From Planctomyces sp. (GTDB lineage Bacteria > Planctomycetota > Planctomycetia > Planctomycetales > Planctomycetaceae): a stretch of 64,000 nt of DNA. The stretch is from NCBI GenBank assembly GCA_019636235.1, contig JAHBXW010000004.1:1-64000 (forward strand), written 5' to 3'. A model generated the notes under the pieces. It was not told where the DNA came from and did not search any database. It saw only the letters and a program-made list of their open reading frames with translations. The translations under genes and the position numbers were made by a program. Position 1 is the stretch's first letter. Every line of letters begins with the position of its first letter. This document shows, piece after piece, positions 45,658 through 53,672 of this stretch.

Positions 45658-45689
45658 CGCCCGATCATCACTGCAAAAGGCAACCGATC

Positions 45690-45887
45690 ATGGACCCCAA
45701 CCAGGCGTTTCTTGACATGTTCCGCGCCATGCGCGACGGCGACCACGAGACGGCGCGCGAGCGGGCGCTCGCGCTTCAGGAGTGGTTCGCCAAGGGCGGA
45801 TTCACCCCGTACCAGTTTTCCCGCCAGGCGATGGAAGCCTATATCGCGAGCGTGCTGCGCCGCACGTCGCATCTCGATTTCGACTGA
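45690..45887 (+). CDS. Small plasmid-type protein
   Basis: 65 residues: MDPNQAFLDMFRAMRDGDHE, then a helix ARERALALQEWFAKGGF and RQAMEAYIASVLRRT. It is helical and acidic-basic mixed, with no recognised motif. It is placed between ArdC and a zinc-ribbon-like gene, 33 bases after the terminator, so it has its own promoter or uses readthrough. Confidence 0.7.
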   Translation: MDPNQAFLDMFRAMRDGDHETARERALALQEWFAKGGFTPYQFSRQAMEAYIASVLRRTSHLDFD

Positions 45888-45934
45888 CCGCCGATTGGCC
45901 CCTTCCCTCACCCATTCAACGAAAGACATCCGCC

Positions 45935-46090
45935 ATGTTCTACGTCGTATGCCCGTGCTGCCAGGCACGGATTGACATTCCCGATAACGCCGTCGGGCCG
46001 GAGCGCACCGACCTGTTCAACGTCGTCCGCTGCGATGATTGCCACATCACCTTTGACTACGACGACGAGGAAGTCATCGAGGAGCGGTAG
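45935..46090 (+). CDS. Very small zinc-ribbon-like protein
   Basis: 51 residues. Four Cys in two pairs (CPCC at about 6-9, CDDC at about 33-36) suggest a zinc ribbon. The tail DYDDEEVIEER is acidic. The ATG at 45935 follows the previous stop by 47 bases, and a terminator lies 19 bases after its stop. The function is unknown; it may be a regulator or adaptor. Confidence 0.7.
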   Translation: MFYVVCPCCQARIDIPDNAVGPERTDLFNVVRCDDCHITFDYDDEEVIEER

Positions 46091-46108
46091 CCAGCCGCAG
46101 GAGCGAAA

Positions 46109-46145
46109 GCGCCGGGGCGTCCCTGCCCCGGCGCTTGTCTGTTTT
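46109..46145 (+). terminator. Rho-independent terminator
   Basis: Perfect 10-bp stem GCGCCGGGGC (46109-46118) and GCCCCGGCGC (46125-46134) with a 6-base loop, then TTGTCTGTTTT. It ends the 45690/45935 unit. Confidence 0.9.
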
Positions 46146-46484
46146 CACACGCGCGCCGCCGCCCTCGCCGGGCGGCGGTTTGCTTTGGCGAAGGCATCCA
46201 TGCCCAAGTTGCGCCCGCTTCCGTTCGGGCGCCAGAATGAAACGCCGCGATGGAGAAAAACGCGGCGAAGAACCGGAAGCCGGAAGAAGAATCCGAACCA
46301 GAATCCGAATCCAAAACCGAAGCAGAGAACGAAGCAAAGAGTGGACAGGCATCTTCCCTATGCGTCGCATAGGAGGAATGGAACCGTTCCAGCGGGCCGA
46401 TCAGAAAGACAACTGACTGCCGCCGTCCCCGCGCGGGACGCGCTGCCTCCGGCCGGCTTCGATTCATTTCGGATTTCGTTCTGG
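46146..46484. other. Intergenic stretch with weak small open frames
   Basis: About 340 bases without a gene I would call. A 40-codon frame at 46250-46372 encodes a Glu/Lys/Ser-rich peptide (MEKNAAKNRKPEEES) and overlaps an Arg-rich frame in another phase. Neither has a good ribosome site. The low-complexity AACCGGAAGC/GAATCCGAA composition explains both. Confidence 0.35.
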
Positions 46485-46774
46485 TACAATTGAGCGTGAG
46501 TCGGCGGCGATACGGATCGCCGCCTTCGATTGCACCCGAGGAGACAAATCACGTTGGCCGCAGCCTGAGAATCGGGCTGCTGGCGACAATTTGAACTGAC
46601 GCGTTGCGTCCGGTCTGCTTCCGAGAAAACCGCCAAACTGAGCCGAACAGGCTCTTTCGTGCAGAAGCAGCACACCAGGAGCCGCGCCCCGTCTGGGGCG
46701 TCGGCCATGTGCTGTTCTGTACGCCCCTTGGCGGGGGTTCTCGGAGCGGCCGTGGTTCGGCGCTCCTTTCTTTT
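46485..46774 (+). ncRNA. Candidate structured non-coding RNA with promoter and terminator
   Basis: An extended -10 (TGGTACAAT, -10 hexamer 46485-46490) is followed by a perfect 9-bp hairpin GGCGGCGAT / ATCGCCGCC (46503-46524). Next are a possible long-range stem CAGAAGCAGCAC / GTGCTGTTCTG (about 46664-46719) enclosing a short GC hairpin, and a terminator-like stem GAGC-G-GCCG / CGGC-GCTC (46744-46765) with the tail CTTTCTTTT. No gene with a ribosome site lies inside. The transcript would be about 280 nt; a leader of the 46811 gene is the alternative. Confidence 0.42.
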
Positions 46775-46810
46775 GGCGGTTCGCGTACCCCTGACCCGGA
46801 GGCTTCCCAG

Positions 46811-47131
46811 ATGAGAACGATTGGTGGAATCTGCATCGTCGTCGCGGCGATCCTGGCATTCGCCGGATACAACCACAACAACAACGCCAACAATTTGCAG
46901 GCGCAGATCGCCCAGCAATCCGGCCTGACCAAGTTCATCGGCGAAGGATTGCAGCTCAACAATATCGACCGGGCGCGCATCCAGGGCATGCGCGATACGT
47001 CGAAGAAGTTCTTCACCGGCGCGGCCCTCTTCGGCCTGGTCGGGCTGGCGCTTGGCGGCCTGGGCGGTTCGAGCGAAACGGTCACCCGCACCATCACCTA
47101 CCGGACCAGCGACCCGGATGGCTCGCCTTGA
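46811..47131 (+). CDS. Small membrane protein
   Basis: 106 residues. There are two hydrophobic segments: GGICIVVAAILAFAGY (5-20) and FTGAALFGLVGLALGGLGG (about 69-87). Between them lies a polar Asn/Gln-rich part. It is probably an inner-membrane protein with two helices; no family was recognised. The ATG at 46811 is chosen; the open frame back to 46604 crosses the candidate RNA and is not believed. Its end abuts the word-repeat tract. Confidence 0.65.
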   Translation: MRTIGGICIVVAAILAFAGYNHNNNANNLQAQIAQQSGLTKFIGEGLQLNNIDRARIQGMRDTSKKFFTGAALFGLVGLALGGLGGSSETVTRTITYRTSDPDGSP

Positions 47132-47608
47132 AATTCAGACGCTTGACAAGAAAGCCAACCGGCAAGCAGGCTGGCTTGCTGACATGCTTGCATGCCAGCC
47201 TGCACGCTTGGCGTACGGCTTGCCGGAAAGCCTGCAAGCCGTATTGCTTACATGCTGACTTGCTGTCCGGCTTTCTTGCTGTCTTGCCGACATGCAAGTG
47301 TGCTTACATGCTTCCATGAAGGATTGCATGCCAGCAGGCAGGTATGCTTGCTGTATTACATGCTGGCATGTTGGCACGTTGTCGTGCCGTCATGTTTTCA
47401 TGCTGACATGCCGTACATGCTGCAAGCTTTCTTACAAGCAAGCTGGCAAGCCGTCATGCTGGCCTGTCATAAGACTGGCCAGCAGGCTGTGCAGCCAGCA
47501 ATATTGCAAGCTGGCAGGCTGGCTAGCTGACATGCTCGCATGCCATACGGCCAGCCAGACGTACATATTGCTTGCCAGCATGACGGCAGGTGTTGTAACG
47601 TCCGGTAC
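47132..47608. repeat. Dense short-word repeat tract, candidate plasmid centromere
   Basis: About 475 bases built mostly from a few short words: CATGC (about a dozen copies), CTTGC/GCAAG, CTGGC/GCCAG and CTGAC, at roughly helical spacing and in both orientations. The composition is unlike anything else in the window and much lower in G+C than the backbone. Stops are rare, so many meaningless frames rich in Met, Ala, Cys, His and Leu appear. It ends at the parA start codon. In type Ib partition systems the centromere lies just upstream of parA, so a parS role is likely. Confidence 0.6.
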
Positions 47609-48283
47609 ATGATTATCGTGATCGCAAACTCCAAGGGAGGCGTCGGTAAATCGACGATTGCCGTACACCTGGCCGCCTGGCTGCATGAACAGGGCCATTC
47701 CGTCATTCTTGCTGACTGCGATACGCAGCACTCTTCCTCCGAATGGGCCAGTGAGGCCGTACCCAGAGTAAAGACCGTCCGGCTGGGCAATCCGGACGCC
47801 ATTCTCGACCAGCTTCCCGCGCTGGCAGAGCAGGCGGATTTCATCATCGCCGACGGTCCGGGGAGCAACACCGAGACCAGCCGCGCCCTCCTGCTGCGGG
47901 CTAATCGCGCCATCGTCCCGTGCAAGGCGAGCATGCTTGAGGTCCGCGCGCTGGCGCAGGCCACCAATGTCCTGCGGCAGGCCCAAGGCATCCGCTCCGG
48001 CATGCCGGAGGCGGTGATCGTGCTGAGCATGGTGGGCAAGACTTACCGGCTCACCCAGGACATGAAGGACGCCGCGGCGGCCTTGGAACTTCCCGTAGCC
48101 AAGACGGCACTTACGCTCAAACAGGTTTACGCCGACGCGCCGGGGCAGGGCGCCGTCGTGTGGCAACTAGGGTCGCGCGGCAAGGAAGCCGCCGCCGAGA
48201 TTCAATCTCTGTTCCGCGAAATCCTGCCCGAGGCGCGTAACATCAAGGCACCGCGCAAACAACGAAGCATGGAGACGGTATGA
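47609..48283 (+). CDS. parA: Plasmid ParA partition ATPase
   Basis: 224 residues, a small ParA without N-terminal HTH. Deviant Walker A ANSKGGVGKSTIAVHLAAW starts at residue 7, followed by VILADCDTQHSSSEW and FIIADGPGSNTET. It drives plasmid segregation by ATP-dependent patterning on the nucleoid. The next gene begins inside its stop codon (ATGA overlap), giving a parA-parB operon. The ribosome site is weak. Confidence 0.92.
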   Translation: MIIVIANSKGGVGKSTIAVHLAAWLHEQGHSVILADCDTQHSSSEWASEAVPRVKTVRLGNPDAILDQLPALAEQADFIIADGPGSNTETSRALLLRANRAIVPCKASMLEVRALAQATNVLRQAQGIRSGMPEAVIVLSMVGKTYRLTQDMKDAAAALELPVAKTALTLKQVYADAPGQGAVVWQLGSRGKEAAAEIQSLFREILPEARNIKAPRKQRSMETV

Positions 48284-48621
48284 CCAAGACCGATACGACG
48301 ACGAAAGAACGCCGGCCGCTGGTGGCGGGCATCACCGATACGTTTACGGCCGATCCGGTACTTGAGAAACAATTCGTCTACGCCGAAAAACCAAAGCCCG
48401 CTGAACCGAAGACGCCAGAGGGCGACGGAGGGAAGGCGCAGGCAGGCAATGCCGTGGTAAGCCGCATGCCGCTGACCACGCGCATCCGCACCGACTTCGG
48501 CACGGCGCTCAAGCGCGCCTCGCTGGAGCGGCAGCTCGCCGGCGTCACGCCCAACACGCTGCAGGACATATTGGAAGAAGCCGTAGAGCCGTGGCTGCGC
48601 AACAACGGCTACCTGAAATAA
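48280..48621 (+). CDS. Small ParB-like partition protein
   Basis: 113 residues. The N-terminal part is polar (MTKTDTTTKERRPLVAG). The C-terminal 50 residues read PLTTRIRTDFGTALKRASLERQL and TLQDILEEAVEPWLRNNGY, which looks like a ribbon-helix-helix DNA-binding domain. Position after parA with a 4-base overlap and size match type Ib ParB proteins. It probably binds the repeat tract upstream of parA and may autoregulate the operon. Confidence 0.8.
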   Translation: MTKTDTTTKERRPLVAGITDTFTADPVLEKQFVYAEKPKPAEPKTPEGDGGKAQAGNAVVSRMPLTTRIRTDFGTALKRASLERQLAGVTPNTLQDILEEAVEPWLRNNGYLK

Positions 48622-48682
48622 CCGGCCGCGTGCGGGCAGGCAAGGGGGCTTCCCCGCAACCCTCCCTGACTGTTCTTTTCGT

Positions 48683-48711
48683 TTGAAACACCGCCCATCC
48701 CGCGCTAGTGT
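48683..48711 (+). promoter_or_regulatory. Candidate promoter of the replication initiator gene
   Basis: TTGAAA (48683-48688), a 17-base spacer, TAGTGT (48706-48711). It lies 54 bases before the ATG of the rep gene and is the best -35/-10 match in the gap after the partition operon. Confidence 0.45.
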
Positions 48712-48764
48712 CGCAAGGTAACTCGCCGCCACGAGGGCGATGCGATGCAACCGGGATAGAGTGC

Positions 48765-49739
48765 ATGTCGAAGCGGCTCCCGCCGAGGGGCGATCACCAG
48801 GCCGACCTGTTCGCCGCCAACTTCGCGGACATACCGATACGCGACCAGCGCGACACGATGGAGCGGCCGTTCTTCAGCCTGGCCAAGAAACCGCGCTTCA
48901 CCCCCATCGAATACCATGTCGGCGACGTGTGGGTCGAAGTCAGCGCCAATCCGAAATTCGGCCTGGCGACGATCTGGGACGCCGACATCCTGATCTGGGC
49001 ATCGACGCAGATCACCGAGGCGCTCGACCGCGGCCAGACGCCGAGCCGCGTCGTCCGCTTCCATCCGCACAATCTCCTGAAATCCATTCGCCGCGCCACC
49101 GGCGGCGAGCATTACCTGCGGCTGCGCGCCGCGCTGGACCGGCTGACGCACACGGCGGTCCGTACCAACATCCGCGCCGAGGGCAAGAAGAAGGCGGCCA
49201 GCTTCCACTGGCTGGAAAGCTGGACCGAGGTGACCGACGAGCACACGGGCGAAACCACCGGCATGACCATGACGCTGCCGGACTGGCTGTTCGATGGCAT
49301 CCTGATGAAGGGCGGCGTGCTCACCATCCACGAGGATTACTTCCTGCTGACCGGCGGCATCGAGCGCTGGCTGTACCGCGTGGCCCGCAAGCATGCCGGC
49401 CACCAGGAGATGGGCTGGCAGTTCACCATGCGCCAGCTCTACGAGAAATCCGGCTCGACCTCCCGCTTCTCCGACTTCGCCATCGACGTGCGCAAGGTGA
49501 TCGAAGCCGATTCGCTGCCCGAGTACACGGCCATGCTCCACAAGAACGAGGAGCAGGAGGAGATCGTCCACTTCCTGAAACGCGACCAGCTCAGCATCAC
49601 CGATCCCAGGTTCGAGACGCCCCGTAACCCGCGCCGGCGCGTCGGCCGCGGCATCACCTCGAAATCGGTGAAATTCAACGACGTAGAGAAGGGGGAGCAC
49701 GGCCTATTACCCGCAACCGAGACCGCCGCCGGTGAGTAG
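48765..49739 (+). CDS. Replication initiator protein A (RPA family)
   Basis: 324 residues. The opening ERPFFSLAKKPRFTPIEYHVGDVWVEVSANPKFGLATIWDADILIWA is typical of the RPA family of plasmid initiators. The winged-helix parts include YLRLRAALDRLTHTAV and LYEKSGSTSRFSDFA. It binds iterons to start replication. The first iteron lies inside its 3' end (49700-49715). The start MSKRLPPRG at 48765 is preferred over 48708. The family is found on broad-host-range proteobacterial plasmids. Confidence 0.92.
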   Translation: MSKRLPPRGDHQADLFAANFADIPIRDQRDTMERPFFSLAKKPRFTPIEYHVGDVWVEVSANPKFGLATIWDADILIWASTQITEALDRGQTPSRVVRFHPHNLLKSIRRATGGEHYLRLRAALDRLTHTAVRTNIRAEGKKKAASFHWLESWTEVTDEHTGETTGMTMTLPDWLFDGILMKGGVLTIHEDYFLLTGGIERWLYRVARKHAGHQEMGWQFTMRQLYEKSGSTSRFSDFAIDVRKVIEADSLPEYTAMLHKNEEQEEIVHFLKRDQLSITDPRFETPRNPRRRVGRGITSKSVKFNDVEKGEHGLLPATETAAGE

Positions 49740-50086
49740 GCACGGCCTATTAAGCGCACGCGCACGGCCTATTAGGCGCATCCGGCATCCGGGCAGCACC
49801 CCGGCAACGGCCATTCGGCCGATAAACGCGGCGGATGAGGCGCTTTCGGTGTGCTTTTCCTGCATCACTTGCGGTCCAGCGGGACATAATCCGGCATCCG
49901 AGGCGCGGCTCGCTCCGCACGGCCTATCAGGCGCACGGCTTGCGCCATCCTGGGACAGGTGGCGGGTGAGGGTTTCACACCCGGCGCACGTGAAATCGGC
50001 ACGGCCTATCGGGCGCATGCCACTCGGCCTATAAGGCGCAGGGCGCCCCGGCCTTTCGGGCGCAAACATTCGGCCTATCAGGCGCA
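49700..50086 (+). other. Iteron array of the plasmid origin (oriV)
   Basis: Seven direct copies of a 16-bp iteron close to CGGCCTATnnGGCGCA start at 49743, 49765, 49920, 50002, 50025, 50049 and 50071. One more (CGGCCTATTACCCGCA) is in the rep gene at 49700, and a degraded copy is near 49816. Neighbouring copies are 22-24 bp apart (two helical turns), all in the same orientation. This is the binding array of the RPA initiator. Confidence 0.85.
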
Positions 50087-50119
50087 CGCGCCGCCGAAAT
50101 TCCCAAACGCATCAGCGGC

Positions 50120-50188
50120 ATAGTGAGACGCTAACTGTTTAACCTAAACAAGAGTAATAACCTTCTTAACGCCACCGCCTGTGGATAA
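50120..50188. other. AT-rich unwinding region and DnaA box of oriV
   Basis: An A/T-rich stretch (about 50127-50168, with TAACTGTTTAACCTAAAC) follows the iterons. A perfect DnaA box TTATCCACA lies on the minus strand at 50180-50188. Together with the iterons and rep gene this is a complete iteron-type origin. Confidence 0.75.
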
Positions 50189-50511
50189 GTTGGACGGCCG
50201 ACTGAGTTCAACTTCCAAAAACCGAAGCCGGGGAAGAGAGTAAAGGGCATTCAGGGTAAAGGACCGAGCCAGCCGAAATACCGAACCCCGTATTGGCCGA
50301 AAAACTGGCCGCCGAAGGCCAGAAAGCAATCCGGCATACTCCGGGACCGCAGCTATCGACCGAAGATGCCTCACGGAGCATTCCTCGCGGTTCCTGCCAT
50401 AACCCAGTTTCCGGCATGGCGGATCGAACGAAGACAGCTTCCTGTCCGGTGCGGTTGACAAGTCTATCATCGGCGGATAGACCATTAGCACCCAGGCTTG
50501 GAGGTATGCGC
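50189..50511. other. Intergenic region between oriV and the defence operon
   Basis: About 320 bases without a supported gene. Open frames on both strands are short and lack ribosome sites. It ends in the promoter/operator described next. Confidence 0.4.
50455..50483 (+). promoter_or_regulatory. Promoter with perfect operator palindrome before the defence operon
   Basis: A consensus -35 TTGACA is at 50455-50460, and the -10 position falls near TAGACC (50478-50483, weak). The spacer contains the perfect inverted repeat GTCTATC (50462-50468), seven bases, GATAGAC (50476-50482). A dimeric repressor bound here would block the promoter; the HTH protein encoded 30 bases downstream is the obvious candidate. 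Confidence 0.6.
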
Positions 50512-50796
50512 ATGCGGTATCAGCATTCAATTGAGATTCACGAGCGGCTTGAAAGCGTTCTCGACCTGATACGGGCAGGCAAGTATTCAACGCCGGGCCT
50601 GGCCGAAAAGATTGGCGTATCGATCCCGACGATTTCCCGCATCGTCGCCGCCTTGCGGGCGAGGGGGCACGCGATACGTTCCGAACGGCATGATGGCGGC
50701 TGGCGGTACGTGCTTGACGAACAGCGGCCGGGCACCGGCCAGGCAAAGCGATCCCGAACGGCCGGCAGCACCAACCGCGAGGCGGGTTATCGATGA
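50512..50796 (+). CDS. Small winged-HTH regulator, first gene of the defence operon
   Basis: 94 residues. The HTH is about 13-55 (RLESVLDLIRAGKYSTPGLA, GVSIPTISRIVAALRARG), followed by a wing-like GGWRYVLDEQ and a basic tail. It resembles HTH-11/DeoR-like N-terminal domains without a ligand domain. The ATG at 50512 is chosen because GGAGG is seven bases upstream; an ATG at 50506 would be too close to it. The stop overlaps the helicase start by four bases. It most likely represses its own operon through the palindrome at 50462-50482. Confidence 0.8.
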   Translation: MRYQHSIEIHERLESVLDLIRAGKYSTPGLAEKIGVSIPTISRIVAALRARGHAIRSERHDGGWRYVLDEQRPGTGQAKRSRTAGSTNREAGYR

Positions 50797-53672
50797 CCGA
50801 CTACCACGCCAAGTACATCGCTCACGAGCTGACTCGACGCTGCGCTTCCGACAGCGTTGAGAAGCTGACGGCCGTGCTTTCGGACGCCCAGGTGGACCTG
50901 AACCCGCACCAGATCGAAGCGGCGCTCTTCGCCTTCCGCAATCCGCTTTCCAAGGGAGCGATCCTTGCCGATGAGGTCGGACTGGGCAAAACCATCGAGG
51001 CCGGGCTGCTCATCGCCCAGAAATGGGCCGAACTCAAACGCCGGATACTCGTCATTGCCCCCGCCAACCTGCGAAAGCAATGGAGCCAGGAGCTGGCCGA
51101 CAAGTTCTTCCTGCCGTCGGCGATTCTTGAAAACCGGACCTTCAATGACGCCGTGCGGGCCGGCAACCTGAACCCGTTTCAGCAGGACGGCATCGTCATT
51201 TGCTCGTTTCAGTTCGCCAAGAAAATGGAGCCGTACATCCGCCAGACGAAGTGGGACCTGGTGGTGATCGACGAGGCCCACCGGCTGCGCAACGTCTACA
51301 AGCCGACCAACAAGATCGCCAACGCCATCAAGCAGGCGGTCGCACCGTTCCCCAAGGTGCTGCTGACGGCGACGCCGCTGCAGAATTCGCTCTTGGAACT
51401 CTACGGGCTGGTCAGCATCATCGACGAATTCGCCTTCGGCGACCTGAAGACTTACCGCACCCGGTTCACCCGGCTGGGCAACGACGACGATTTCAACGAC
51501 CTGAAGGAGCGGTTGAAGCCGATTTGCAAACGGACGCTGCGCAAGCAGGTGCTTGAATACGTCCCGTACACCGACCGCCATGCGCTGGTGCAGGAATTCG
51601 TCCCCACACCCGAGGAGCAACGGCTCTACGACCTGGTATCGGAATACCTCCAGCAGCCGGCCCTGTACGCCCTGCCGGCCAGCCAGCGATCCCTGATGAC
51701 GCTCATCCTGCGCAAGCTGCTGGCGTCATCGACCTATGCCATTTCGGACACGCTGAGCGGCCTGGCGTCGAAGCTTGACGTGGCGGCAAAACAGGCCGAG
51801 GCCGTGGACGCACCGCCCGACCAATTGGCCGAGGATTGGGAAGAGCTGGACGAGCTGGCCGACGAATGGGAGCCGGACGACGAGGAGGAGGCGGCCGAAC
51901 CCAAGCCCAGGTACACGCCGGAGCAGGTCGCCGAGCTGCGCGCCGAAATGGCCAAGCTCCGCGAGTTCCATCAACTGGCCAAGTCGATTACGCGCAATTC
52001 CAAGGGCGAAGTGCTGCTGACTGCACTGCGGCGGGGATTCGCAGCGGCCGCCCAGGCCCAGCAGGGCGAGGGCGGTCCGACCCTTCAGCAGAAGGCGCTG
52101 ATCTTCACCGAATCGCGCCGCACCCAGGAGTACCTATTCCGCATCCTGGAGCAGACCGAATTCGCCGGCAAGGTCATGGTGTTCAACGGCACCAACAGTG
52201 ATCCCGCGTCGAAGGACATCTACCGGCGCTGGCTTGAGAAGCACCAGGGCACCGACCGGGTGTCCGGCTCGCCGGGTGCCGACATGCGAGCGGCGCTCGT
52301 GGAACATTTCCGCGATTCGGCATCGATCATGATTGCTACCGAAGCCGCGGCCGAGGGGATCAACCTTCAGTTCTGCAATCTGGTGGTCAACTATGACCTG
52401 CCGTGGAACCCGCAGCGCATCGAGCAGCGGATCGGCCGCTGCCATCGCTACGGCCAGAAGTTCGACGTGGTTGTCGTCAATTTCCTGAACAAGAACAACG
52501 CCGCCGACCAGCGCGTCTATGAACTGCTCGACAACAAATTCCGTCTGTTCAACGGTGTGTTCGGCGCAAGCGACGAAGTGCTGGGCGCCGTGGAATCGGG
52601 CGTCGATTTCGAGAAGCGCATCGCCGCCATCTACCAGAAATGCCGCACGCCGCAGCAGATCGAGTTCGAGTTCGACCAGCTTCAAAGCGAGCTGGACGAG
52701 GAGATCGCCGCCGGGCAGCGCGATGCCCGTGAAAAGCTGCTGGATAATTTCGACCAGGAAGTCGTCGAGAAAGTACGGATTCAGAGCACTGGGCTGCTCG
52801 ACCGGTTCAACGACCGATTGTGGCTTCTGACCCGGCACCTGCTGGCCGCGTTCGCCCAGTTCGACGAGGACGAGTACAGCTTTTTCCTGACCAGCAATCC
52901 GTTTCCCGGCGAGACGATTCACCCCGGCCCGTACCGGTTGGGCAAGCACGTCGAGGACGCCAACACCTACCGCGTCGGCCATCCGCTGGCGCAGCGCGTG
53001 CTCGCCCAGGCCAAGGCGCTGGCCCTCAATCCCGCCGAGGTGACTTTCGAATATTCGACGGGCGGCAAGAATATCGCCGTACTTGCCCCGCTGATCGGCC
53101 AAGGCGGCTGGCTTACCTGCTCGCGCCTGAGCGTCCGCGCGCTGGAGATGGAAGAGAACCTGATCCTTGCCGCCGTCACCGATAGCGGCGACCGGCTGGA
53201 CGAGGGGCAATGCCGGCGTCTTTTCGACCTGCCCGCAACGGCCGGCCCCGCCGTGACCGTTCCGGCCGATATCCGCTCAACGCTGGCCGACGACACCGCC
53301 ACTCGACAGAACGAGCACCTGACGGCAATGGCGGCCAAGAACGGTGAGTGGTTCGACACCGAAATGGACAAGCTCGACCGCTGGGCGGAAGACCGCCGCG
53401 TGGCGCTGAAAGCCGAATTGGACGAACTCGACGAGGGTATCAAGGAAGCGAAAAAGGCTGCTCGGCTTGCGCCCAACCTTCCGCAGAAGCTCGAAATGCA
53501 GCGGAAACTACGCGGCCTGGAGACAAAGCGCGACGAGGAGTGGCGCGCCTATGACGCTGCCAGCCGCGACGTGGACAAGCAGAAAGACGCCCTGCTCGAT
53601 GAGCTCAGCCGGCGGTTGGAGCAGCAGGCCGATTGCGCGGAACTCTTCACCGTGCGCTGGAGGGTTGCATGA
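50793..53672 (+). CDS. SNF2-family helicase/translocase
   Basis: 959 residues. The SF2 core has motif I DEVGLGKTIEAGLL (60-73), DEAH (160-163), TATPLQNSLLELYGL, then an acidic Glu/Asp linker (about 345-375). The second lobe has KALIFTESRRTQEYL, ATEAAAEGINLQFCN and RIEQRIGRCHRYGQ. The C-terminal 350 residues are coiled-coil-rich (SELDEEIAAGQRDAR; LDELDEGIKEAKKAA). It resembles RapA-like and DISARM DrmD-type helicases. It overlaps its neighbours by four bases on both sides. It probably moves along DNA to control or power the nucleases of the operon. Confidence 0.9.
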   Translation: MTDYHAKYIAHELTRRCASDSVEKLTAVLSDAQVDLNPHQIEAALFAFRNPLSKGAILADEVGLGKTIEAGLLIAQKWAELKRRILVIAPANLRKQWSQELADKFFLPSAILENRTFNDAVRAGNLNPFQQDGIVICSFQFAKKMEPYIRQTKWDLVVIDEAHRLRNVYKPTNKIANAIKQAVAPFPKVLLTATPLQNSLLELYGLVSIIDEFAFGDLKTYRTRFTRLGNDDDFNDLKERLKPICKRTLRKQVLEYVPYTDRHALVQEFVPTPEEQRLYDLVSEYLQQPALYALPASQRSLMTLILRKLLASSTYAISDTLSGLASKLDVAAKQAEAVDAPPDQLAEDWEELDELADEWEPDDEEEAAEPKPRYTPEQVAELRAEMAKLREFHQLAKSITRNSKGEVLLTALRRGFAAAAQAQQGEGGPTLQQKALIFTESRRTQEYLFRILEQTEFAGKVMVFNGTNSDPASKDIYRRWLEKHQGTDRVSGSPGADMRAALVEHFRDSASIMIATEAAAEGINLQFCNLVVNYDLPWNPQRIEQRIGRCHRYGQKFDVVVVNFLNKNNAADQRVYELLDNKFRLFNGVFGASDEVLGAVESGVDFEKRIAAIYQKCRTPQQIEFEFDQLQSELDEEIAAGQRDAREKLLDNFDQEVVEKVRIQSTGLLDRFNDRLWLLTRHLLAAFAQFDEDEYSFFLTSNPFPGETIHPGPYRLGKHVEDANTYRVGHPLAQRVLAQAKALALNPAEVTFEYSTGGKNIAVLAPLIGQGGWLTCSRLSVRALEMEENLILAAVTDSGDRLDEGQCRRLFDLPATAGPAVTVPADIRSTLADDTATRQNEHLTAMAAKNGEWFDTEMDKLDRWAEDRRVALKAELDELDEGIKEAKKAARLAPNLPQKLEMQRKLRGLETKRDEEWRAYDAASRDVDKQKDALLDELSRRLEQQADCAELFTVRWRVA

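Noticed and set aside
46604-46810. Upstream extension of the 46811 membrane protein
   Set aside because: The extension would cross the terminator-like stem and has no ribosome site; the signal-like hydrophobic start begins at 46811.
47132-47608. Several open frames in the word-repeat tract, on both strands
   Set aside because: They arise because the short words contain few stops; proteins are Met/Ala/Cys/His/Leu noise and overlap each other in all phases.
47132-47608. CRISPR array
   Set aside because: No constant repeat length, no unique spacers of even size, no cas genes.
49700-50086. CRISPR-like or tandem repeat reading of the iterons
   Set aside because: Repeat of 16 bp with 22-24 bp pitch next to a rep gene and DnaA box is an iteron origin.
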